From assembly GCA_030063045.1 (NCBI GenBank), contig JAQSEB010000042.1, forward strand, positions 1 to 64,000: DNA of 64,000 nucleotides, given 5' to 3'. The notes below the pieces were generated by a model. It was not told the DNA's origin, ran no database searches, and worked only from the letters and a program-made list of their open reading frames with translations. Positions 56,001 to 64,000 of this stretch are shown piece by piece. Each line of letters opens with the position of its first letter. Positions within the stretch are counted from its first letter, which is position 1. Source of the stretch: Pratylenchus scribneri (Eukaryota > Nematoda > Chromadorea > Rhabditida > Pratylenchidae). A program made the position numbers and the translations under genes.

Positions 56001-56432
56001 GACAAAATAGACCTGGCGAGTGCAACGAAAATCAATTGGGCATTGATTTTCTGTGCATTCCTTTATTAGTTCACAAGTGCCCATTTGTCATTCTTTGATA
56101 TCCATCAGCACACAAGCATTTATATTTGTCGTTATATTTGCAATTCTTTAATATTAAATTATTATTTTTCCTCATCTTCCATCTCTCATAACAAATACTT
56201 TGTGCTAAAATATTTATTGCCTAATCCTAAAATATTTCAGACCTATTTTAGGTAGTTCCAGCCTAAGGACCATTATGGCATTTTTTAAAAAAATATTTGA
56301 TAATATATGCACTTTTTGGACAATTGCTAATTAAGGCCAAGTTATATGTCCTCAAAAATATAAGGTTTTTTTGATACGAATAAATTTCGGTAAATTAATA
56401 TTATTTCAATATTTATTATTTTATTTTTTCAG

Positions 56433-57213
56433 CAACAAATTATATCAACTTCATCCTCCTCTTCTTCAATCACCCCACAAACCCTAAATTCGTCGGCAAT
56501 GACCCTTCTACAACTTCAAGCGCTCATCAACTTTTTCAAGCAGTCCTCCAAACAACAACAACAAACCCCGAAACCACCAACAATTAATCCCAATGTGCAT
56601 CATTTGCTACAGCAATTCTTCAACGGTTCTGGCCACCAACAAGAACAAGCACAGCAAAGAAATTACCAATTGGCAGCAGAAGGAGGGTTGGGTGGTCATT
56701 CGCGAGAATCAGCGAAGAGCGGAGGACAAGAAATTGTCCAGGTTGGGAATTTGATTAGCTGACATTTGCGGGACCCGAATGCCGGACTGTTTAGCATTTT
56801 GTTAGGAAGAAAGTTAGCTATAAAATGATATCAAATGCATTGGCCAAAAATGAATATTCACCTAGTTAAAGCCAAAAAACAGCCAGAAACATTATTTTAA
56901 TTAAACCAATGGTTTTTGGACTAACTCGGTGAATATTTAACACTGGCCAATGCTTTTGACATTTTGTAGCTAATTTTATGCCTAATAAAATGCTATAAAT
57001 ATTTCCATAGTAGCTTTTCAACCATCGGCAACAGTCTGTTTGGTCCGCAAATGTCATAATTCGGGGAATTTTGTTAAACTTATAAACATTTTTGCAATTT
57101 TTCAGGAGGCTGATTTACTTCTGCATATGTTGGTCACCCAAATGCTACGATGCCAAGACTTGCGGGCCTACCTTCGCCGATTGCGCCAGTTTTTGACTGA
57201 AAATTACCAATAA
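56433..57213 (+). CDS. Gln/Ser-rich protein, 3' part (138 codons)
   Basis: Two exons, 56433-56741 and 57106-57213, join in phase 0 and end at TAA. Exon 1 has a clear acceptor (TTTTTTCAG), so at least one more 5' exon or leader is expected; the first Met is at 56499. The sequence is Ser/Thr-rich, then Gln-rich (FFKQSSKQQQQTPKPP), then a short amphipathic C-terminus (LLHMLVTQMLRCQDLRAYLR). This is the composition of transcriptional co-regulators, but no family is recognised. The intron holds a palindromic element of the 16020-16400 family. Confidence 0.6.
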
Positions 57214-57950
57214 ATAAGGAAAAAAAGATGCATTTTAATAGCATTTGGGGTGGGGCTCAAACTGAATTCGATTCGTTCCTAATATTTATTCTCATTTTTT
57301 TTTCTAACAACTCAGGAATTCAATTTAATATTTTTGACCTCTGCTGTTCTTCTTAAATTAATCGATAAAATTTTGGAAAAGTGCTTATTTAATTTATTCT
57401 TGTATACTTTAAATTAAACAAGAATAAAAATTGAAAATTTAGATATAAATTTATTAAATAAGTGTAATAACAAGTTACATCCAGAAATAATAATTTTTAA
57501 GTTTTTTTAAATAATCGAATAGGCTGAATTGTATTTTTCTACCTTTTCTTCAAATTTTCACTTTTAATTGCCTGTTAGCTTTTGGTTCAATCTAAATTTT
57601 ATGGAAAATAAATAATTTCAATTTTATGAGAATGTATATTTAAATGTTGCTCAAACGGGTAGAAAGAATAAAAATTCTTAATATAAAAAATGTAAATTGA
57701 AAGTCGTTCATCTAAAATAAAAATTTAACAGAATTCTATGGCATCTTTTTCTTCAAATTTCATTTAAAAATTGATTAATAAAATTACAAAATGTGCTACC
57801 ATTTTTTATGAAATGAAGTGAATTTTTATCCAATACCCATGAAAAAAAAAATGAAAAATGGACAGTCAAATTAACAAAAAGAAAATAACATTTTGAAATT
57901 TAAAATTCCACGCTTACAAAAATTCCATCAATTCCCTTGAATCATTTTTC

Positions 57951-59850
57951 TTATTCTAATTCTTCAACAATTTCAGGTCCTTCCTCATCAATTTTGTCCA
58001 AATCTTCCCTGACAAATTGCATCCTTTTTCTTCCTTTCTTTGCCTTTGCTTTTTGTCTTTCTATTCTGCTGGCCAATATTTGATCTATTTCCTGAAGATC
58101 TTTTTGTCTATTTTCCTCTTCTTCATCATCAAAAGCAACATTACTCGAACTCGCTTCGTCTTCATCATCATTTCCACCTATTTCATGGACAATCTGCTGC
58201 TGTTTCCCTTGTTTTGTATCAACCTGTCCTCCTTCTGCTGGCTCTTCTTGATAGAGCACTAATGGTACATCCTCCTCCAAATTGTTAAACACATAAATTC
58301 CTTTAAATAATTCCATTGCTATGGGTTGGCATTCTTCACAAAGTTTGGACGTATCATTTATTCTCTGATGCGGAAAATTTTTCTCAATATTTTTGCAAAA
58401 TTTTGCAGCATAAACTAGCGGATCCAAATCATTATCAAAAAGTGTTTTCACATTTTCATATATCTGCAAGAAAATGATTTGAGATAAGATGAAACACTTT
58501 TTAACCAAAGATCCGCCCTTCCAAATGACAAATTTTAGGCATTTTTTAAATATCTGTTGCTGAGAAAAAGAGACATCACATAGCCCTTTCCACACTTTAT
58601 TTCCGGTCCGGAATACAATTCTTCCCAAAATAATTTCATTTCTTACACAAATTTTGGTACTAATTTGGTCTGTGTGCACTCTTTTGAAAAGTGATTGGTC
58701 CCCCCCCCTATGGTTTTTCATATTTCGGGTTAGGGTTAGTCAGGGTTAGGTTAGGGTTAGGATGGGGTAAGGATAATCATGCGTGTATCCTAAACCCAAA
58801 CCGTAAAATCCAAAGGGGTCCCCTTCACTTTTCAAAAGAATGTACACAAACCAAATTAGTACCCAAATTTTTTCCGTTTCGGAAAATATAAAATGACAAT
58901 CTCCATTTTTGTTTTTGCTTAAAGCTTATTGCCTCTACCCCTTAAAAATGACCAGCAGTAGAGCTTTGTCCGACTCCGACTCCGCTCCGAAGTTATAGTC
59001 AAGAATCAAAAATTGAAAAGGCCGGAGTTCAGAGTTGGAGTCAAAAATTTTGTGCGACACCGGGCTCCGGTTGACTCTGGATTTTTATCAGAAAAATTGC
59101 CTTTTACTATTTTTTTTTGTAATTTTTCGGATTTTTTCCCTTCTAATTATTTTCAATATAATTTTTTCGGTTTATTTTGACTAAAATTGAAACTTTTCTC
59201 CAAATTTTATCATATTTTGAAAAGCTATGTCAAATTTTCATAAAAAAAACCCGGAGAGTCAAATCGGAGTCCCTATAAAAATTTCTGCGGACTCCGGAGT
59301 CGAGTTTTAGAACGACACCGGAGCTGGAATCGAAGTCAAAATTCTGAAAAGCAGAGCTCTGTAAATGACCTTTTTTTAATGAACTAAACAAATATTTACT
59401 GGCAACCTTATTGTTATTAGTGATATTTACCTCTTTTTTCTTTTTCACCAAATTTTGTATCACTTTTGGTATGCAATTTTTCCATTTATTTGTACAATTA
59501 TTATTTTCATTTTTTTGTTTCTTTTCCAACACTTCCTTCTTTTTAATCAGTGCTTCATAAATATTTATTAGTGGAATTGGATTTTTAAAATATAATTCCA
59601 TAAATTTTCTATCCTTCTTCATCAATTCCTTTAATTCTTTTCTAAGGGTTTCCATTTGTTCATTTTGAGTCAAATTCCATTTTTGACATTTTTGCAGAAT
59701 TGCAAAATTTTCTTCTTTTTTCTCATGCTCTTCTTTCATTTGTTCTAAAACTTCCATGGCATTGCTCCGGGCATCGATTTGGCCAATAAAAATTGAAGCA
59801 ACAAAAATTAAGAAGAGGATTTTGAAAACTTGGGAATATATTGTCATCAT
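57951..59850 (-). CDS. Secreted protein with acidic C-terminus, 310 aa
   Basis: Exons 59431-59850 and 57951-58463 join in phase 0 to 311 codons. The N-terminus MMTIYSQVFKILFLIFVASI, with a likely cut near GQIDA, is a good signal peptide. The mature chain is helical and Lys/Glu-rich, with cysteines in QKCQKWNL, NNCTNKWKNCIPKVIQNL, KFCKNIEKNF and LCEECQPIAMELF. The last third is very acidic (DDEDEASSS, FDDEEEENRQKD) with a basic patch (KAKKGRKR). The spacing of LCEEC and the paired cysteines resembles saposin-like folds only loosely. The intron carries two transposon-derived elements. A secreted role is inferred from the signal peptide alone; an effector function cannot be claimed. Confidence 0.75.
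58656..58863. repeat. Foldback element with internal GGGTTAGGGTTAG
   Basis: About 39-bp arms: GGTACTAATTTGGTCTGTGT on the left and its inverted match ending CCAAATTAGTACC on the right. Between them: a poly-C run, GGGTTAGGGTTAGTCAGGG and AGGTTAGGGTTAGGAT. It lies in the intron of the secreted-protein gene. Confidence 0.75.
58954..59362. mobile_element. hAT-like MITE made of GACTCCG repeats, 409 bp
   Basis: Perfect 8-bp duplication AAATGACC (58946-58953, 59363-59370). The ends AGCAGTAGAGCTTTGTC and GCAGAGCTCTGT are imperfectly inverted. The interior repeats CCGACTCCGACTCCG and CGGAGTC phrases. It lies in the same intron as the foldback element and extends to 69 bases from exon 1. Confidence 0.75.
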
Positions 59851-60107
59851 TTTTAAAATCTAAAAAATTCTATTTTATTTATTTGGAAATATTTAAATTC
59901 ATCCCATATTTTATTTTATGGTCAAAAAATTTGACCGATATGGCAGGTAATTTACAAATAAGTTTCAAAAATTATTTTTAGGAATTAGTATTTTATAAAT
60001 TTGGTAATTTTTAATGGAAATATTTTCTGAAACTAAAATTTTAATTTTTTTTTGAAATTAATGGAATAAAAATTTAATGAGGCTGTCTAAATGCCAGCAG
60101 CATAATT

Positions 60108-60400
60108 TTATATTGGCCAATTTTTACGAGAGTCGAGAAATATATTCCACTCTCTGCAAATGCAAAGTCGCGTGCATTTTTTCCTCGTTTCTTTCTGAAA
60201 GGGCATTTTAAAGAAATATTTCTTCCTGCAAACTGCAAATTTCATCATCCAACTCCTAAGTAATTTAGCCTTATTGGATGCATGGCTATATGCGCTCACA
60301 CAATAAATTTTATAACCAATTGGCCATATTATATTGTTTCTTGCGCAATTCAGTCACTTCATTCAATCGATTTTGTGGGCCATTTGAAGGCATGCTAACA
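60108..60400 (-). other. Possible small coiled-coil gene or remnant
   Basis: Minus-strand exon starting MPSNGPQNRLNEVTELRKKQ, with a donor at NMANW|GTTATA, followed about 60 bases on by ELDDEICSLQEEIF in a frame that does not connect without a one-base change. The residue pattern is faintly like the Eaf6/MEAF6 histone-acetyltransferase subunit coil; I would not rely on that. A further minus-strand open stretch (60696-60838) abuts a palindromic element. Confidence 0.25.
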
Positions 60401-60834
60401 GCGGATGAGGAATGGATGAGGAGAGGGAAAAAGTAAGGTTGGCAAATGAATTGAATTGGGGTTTGGGGAAGGAAAATGAATGGATGATCCATCTCTCTTT
60501 CCCTCTATTGCTTATTCAAAATTTTGAAAATTTTAATATTTTTTTTATGTAAATAATATTTTTATTTTATTTCACTTGACATCTAACGTGACGACCATTA
60601 AATATACAAAAAAATTTTTATAGAAAAGCGTGAATTTGAAAATTTGAGTTGGAAATGATAAATTTTTTGTTCAAGGATTATTGAATTTACTGTCTCTATA
60701 TTCTTTTGAGTAATTTGTTGAATGGAGAATGGGCAATGTCCGGGACCATCACATCACTTTCTTTCACCAGCACTTTATACAGTGAAATTATTTGATAAAG
60801 TGGAAAAGGAAATGAAATTTTCATGTTACGACAT

Positions 60835-61180
60835 TTGCGGACGCGATAATTGCTGACGATGGGGTCTGGTGTGCCCATCGTAATAAAGCCGCGGTGGATT
60901 AGTTTAGAGAGTGCATTTTATTAAGCTTAAAATTAGCTGCAAAATAATAGCCACTGATGATTATTCACCGAGTTATGGGCAAAAACGAATAGAAATACAA
61001 TTTTAATTAAACCAACGGTTTTTAGCCATCGCTCTATGAATATACAACATTGGCTCATGCATTTGATATCATTTTTGTAGCTAATTTTAAGCTTAATAAA
61101 ATGCTACAAACAATGTCATCGCAGCTTTATCACAATCGGCAATAGACCAATTCGTCCGTAATTGTTTATAGCCATTTGAA
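60835..61180. repeat. Palindromic element, copy of the 16020-16400 family
   Basis: Shares AAACCAACGGTTTTTAGCC, TTATTCACCGAGTTATGGGC and CATTGGCTCATGCATTTGAT phrases with the other two copies, in inverted symmetry. Confidence 0.6.
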
Positions 61181-61408
61181 GTCTCAGCTGCTATAGCAGA
61201 CAATGCAGTAGAAGAGATGAATATATGTACAGATATTTATCTTATTTTTATTTATCCAAAATATTCGAGTGAACCAAAAACAAAAAACAATAAATTTAGA
61301 TGGATAATCAAATTCATCCATTAAATGGAAAAATTTAATGAATAAAAGAATTGTTTGATTGATTTATCTTTACGTTTAGCCTGTACGCCATCATATTCTT
61401 CAAAATTC

Positions 61409-64000
61409 TTATTCAAAGACTTGTTTTAATTCCTGGAATTGCCATTTGTTCTTGTCAAAATTCACGCGAACAGAATCATCAGCATTGAACAAATTGATGG
61501 CCGGGAAAAGTTTCAGGTCGAGAAATTTTGATGGTAATTCAGCCTTACCTAAATTTGGAATATTTACTTTTTTTCAGGTATTTTTTCATTTTTACCAAGC
61601 AATTTTCCATGGAACGTTGAGAAGCATTCCATTTTGGAATTCGACTGATAGATTATTCCAATGCCAACCACGTTGCCTTTTTTGAATGATTCATGGGTAT
61701 TGCCGAATGCGGTCCATTTTCCATCAATCCAAATTCCTCCTTTATCGAATATTCCAATTGAAGAAGTATTCCCATCTCCAAGCCATTTGCCTTCCAGTTG
61801 AATTTGTTGGCTACAAATCCCAATGACAATGCTGGCACTGTTAAAATGTTGTTTTATTGGTTACATAAAAATGATTATAACAAAGGGAAATATTTAATTT
61901 GCAGAAAAAAACATTGAAAATTGCGAAAAGTTTATAACGGTTTAGTGTTTTGCCCAAAATTCACAAACCATATACCATTGGATAGAGCTCGTCAAGACGC
62001 GTCGAATGGTATATAATTTGTCATGGTTTAAACGGTTTTGAACCAAAACCCATATGATGGTTTAAGTGGTTTAATACCCTTAATTTTCGATCAAACCATA
62101 AATTATATACCAAACGATGCGCCTCGACGAGATCTATCGAATGGATATATGGTTTGGGGTCTAAGACAAATCACTAAACCGTTATAAACTTTTCTGCATT
62201 CTCTTTTATATTTTTCAATATTATTTTATGCAAATTAGATACCATCCTTTTAATAAATATTAGAAATCAGAAATTTAATATTAAAAATTCGATAAGTATA
62301 ATTTTCGAATAAAATGCTATTAAAAAATCAAATTAATTTACAGTGATTTGTTGAGAATTTGCACCTCATAAAAGAAGGCAATTCTTGGTTTATTAATGCA
62401 CCTCAAATTGAATGATGGAATAGGCGAAATTGCACGAATACAATTCCACGCTAAAATAATAATTAAATAAATAAGAATTTATTTTAGCTTTAACAATTTG
62501 ATGAGCCAAATTGCTTTAGGATGAGTCCATCCTCGGAAATGGTCACTTTCTGAGCGCAATCCTTTCCATTGAATTTGTATTCCATCCAATCATATTTAGT
62601 CCATTCAATTCCATCAATTTGTTCAGTAAAAATGGCCAACTGAAATTTACAACAAAGGAAAAATTGGTAATACTTAAATAAGTTAAAAATATTTCCTTTA
62701 ATTTAAATCGATTTTATTATTTCAATTAAAGTGCATCAATTTTACCTCTTTAATTTGCTTCTCCAATTCGCGGGTCTTTGCTTTCAATAATTCATTTTCC
62801 TCTGTCAGTCCAGCAATTTGATCATGAGAAAAGTTTTTTTTGTCCCCAAAATCGGTTCTTTTTGTCCCCAAAGTGGTTTTTTTGTCCCCAACTTTTAAGT
62901 AGTTTTTTTTGTCTCCAAAATCGGTTCTTTTTGTCCCCAAAGTGGTTTTTTTTGTCCCCAACTAATAAAAATTTGTTTTTCACGTTGTAAATGATATAAA
63001 ACGGTTTTACAACACCCCAAGGGTGCGCGGAAGTCAAAAGGAGGTGCGCGGGATATGTCCGGATATATGGGGATTAAGCCGGATATAGGGGGATTAAGCC
63101 GGATTAAGCCCCGGAATGGACAGGAAATGGTCCTAAGGGCCAGTGGAAGGTCGGGTAGAGCCTGAGAGTGCGCGGGATATAACCGGATATATGGGGATTA
63201 AGGTTGGGGGATTAAGCCGGATTAAGCTTAGCTAGGGGCTAGGGATTAGGGTTATGGTTAGGGGCGGCATGGGATCTAGGGGCTAAGGGTTTAGGGGTTC
63301 GGAGCACGCGGGAGCGGGATATAGCCGGATATATGGGGATTAATGTGGATATAGGAGGATTAAGCCGGATTAAGCCTATTTAGGGATTAGGGTTAGGGCC
63401 AGGATGACCAATCAAGAGTCATCAGTGGCTCCGTATAGGGATTAGGGCCTAACCTACATCTATTTCGGGTCTTAATCCGACTTAATCCCCCTATATCCAC
63501 CTTAATCCCCCATATCCGGCTTAATCCTGTGCAGTCTCTGGGCCTCTATTACACTTCCCCGACATTCCTGTGGCCTTCCGAGCCATTTCCCGTCCATTTC
63601 GGGGCTTAATCCGGCTTAATCCCCCTATATCCGGCTTAATCCCCATATATCCGGACATATCCCGCGCACCTCCTTTTGACTTCCGCGCACCCTTGGGGTG
63701 TTGAAAACCGTTTTATATCATTTACAACGTGAAAAACAAATTTTTATTAGTTGGGGACAAAAAAAACCACTTTGGGGACAAAAAGAACCGATTTTGGGGA
63801 CAAAAAAAACCGCACCCATTTGATCATCCAATTTGGCGTTCCTTCCAGCAAATTCTTCATCTTTTTTAGCCATCAGCAGTCCTTTCAATTTATTTAATTC
63901 TTCTTTTAACCCTCCAATTTCTTTCTTTATTTCTTCAAATTCATGGCATTTTTCCACATTTTCATCAAGCATTTTTCCATTTTCTTCGACCAATTTCCCG
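61409..64000 (-). CDS. Coiled-coil + SPRY/B30.2 protein, 5' partial, exon split by a transposon
   Basis: Exons in order: a coil exon from beyond 64000 to 62746, then 62495-62639, 62342-62450, 61596-61837 and 61409-61548. The four SPRY exons join in phase. The coil exon carries LKEELNKLKGLLMAKKDEEF and continues, after an inserted element, as GLTEENELLKAKTRELEKQI. The SPRY part starts near WTKYDWMEYKF and shows IAFFYEVQIL, SIVIGICSQQ, GIWIDGKW, GNVVGIGI and LFPAINLFNADDSVRVNF, the core strands of the B30.2/SPRY fold. SPRY proteins are protein-binding adaptors and form the large secreted SPRYSEC families of cyst nematodes. No signal peptide is visible because the 5' end is outside the window. 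As read, the element brings a stop into the coil exon, so the gene is either broken or rescued by splicing. Confidence 0.72.
62826..63817. mobile_element. Long-TIR element, 992 bp, Mutator-like by structure
   Basis: Perfect 10-bp duplication ATTTGATCAT flanks it (62816-62825, 63818-63827). Terminal inverted repeats exceed 200 bp: TTTGTCCCCAAAATCGGTTC units, then ACAACACCCCAAGGGTGCGC, then GGATATATGGGGATTAAGCC. The centre is unique GC-richer sequence with GATTAGGGTTAGG phrases. No transposase frame is present. Long TIRs and a 9-11 bp duplication are features of Mutator-like elements; the assignment is structural only. Confidence 0.8.

Larger units (their letters stand above)
50186..56145 (-). 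pseudogene. Cysteine-rich gene with EGF-like exon, two single-base frameshifts
   Basis: Candidate exons: 56013-56145, 54996-55061, 53680-53807, 51905-52107, 50742-50817, 50186-50283; the 5' end is not found. The first encodes an EGF-like pattern (CKYNDKYKCLCADGYQR then ELIKECTENQCPIDFRC) that only connects if one G of a GGG run is removed. The fourth (FYAIIPETCYQWTGK then FMRLMHLGKRVDNEKGYITI) only connects if one A of an A7 run is removed. With those changes each exon fits the neighbouring phase. The last two encode DRYCHFHMLEGNAGHGYCF and YGVYCAATTVPVKHLDQCGY and end at TGA. Not all exon phases close, so exons may be missing. It is either a decayed secreted/extracellular protein gene or a gene with homopolymer errors in the assembly. 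Overlapping plus-strand open pieces at 55335-55485 and 55548-55660 are unexplained. Confidence 0.45.

Noticed and set aside
59230..59430. Longer exon 1 of the secreted-protein gene
   Set aside because: That part is intron plus hAT-like element; the donor at 59430 joins in phase to 58463.
63718..63830. Coding extension of the coil exon rich in Phe/Cys/Pro
   Set aside because: Reads into the terminal repeat of the inserted element.

Overview
The window looks like nuclear DNA of an animal, most probably a plant-parasitic nematode of the root-knot type (Meloidogyne-like). Base composition is strongly AT-rich. Genes are split by many introns with nematode-style acceptors (TTTTCAG or TTTATAG, sometimes only AAG). 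The gene content includes a cuticle collagen with its N-terminal membrane segment, furin site and YCPSDCGV tail, a nuclear receptor with a nematode-type P-box, and an SPRY/B30.2 gene. The genus is an inference; the phylum is well supported. I saw no tRNA, rRNA, CRISPR array or bacterial operon.

Layout, left to right: a 12-exon C2H2 zinc-finger gene on the minus strand (1.2-8.8 kb); a NEDP1/SENP8-type deneddylase on the plus strand (10.1-12.2 kb); a 9-exon cuticle collagen on the minus strand (12.8-17.3 kb); a small secreted Tyr-rich peptide (18.5-19.6 kb); a single-LIM protein on the minus strand (20.3-21.3 kb); a 15-exon coiled-coil gene on the plus strand (23.7-31.0 kb) whose fourth exon holds 101 tandem copies of one heptapeptide; and a 12-exon nuclear receptor (33.9-39.6 kb). 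Then come two near-identical minus-strand coiled-coil paralogues (40.5-42.5 and 43.9-47.3 kb), an unresolved GC-richer coding stretch (48.0-49.1 kb), a frameshifted cysteine-rich minus-strand gene with an EGF-like exon (50.2-56.1 kb), a Gln-rich plus-strand gene (56.4-57.2 kb), a secreted acidic-tailed protein on the minus strand (58.0-59.9 kb), and a coiled-coil plus SPRY gene running off the right edge (61.4-64.0 kb). Exon phases were checked by hand for every main model and close without internal stops unless stated.

Non-coding DNA is dominated by small non-autonomous transposons. At least ten elements have hAT-type termini; eight of these have perfect 8-bp target duplications. Many of them are built from repeats of their own terminal motif. 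Several long palindromic foldback families are also scattered through introns and intergenic DNA. One long-TIR element with a 10-bp target duplication sits inside a coding exon of the SPRY gene.

The genes do not form a pathway. The right third is rich in secreted or lineage-specific coiled-coil genes, and the left and centre hold regulatory and structural genes. The most striking object is the 2.1-kb 21-bp-unit array, in frame in a 1436-residue protein.
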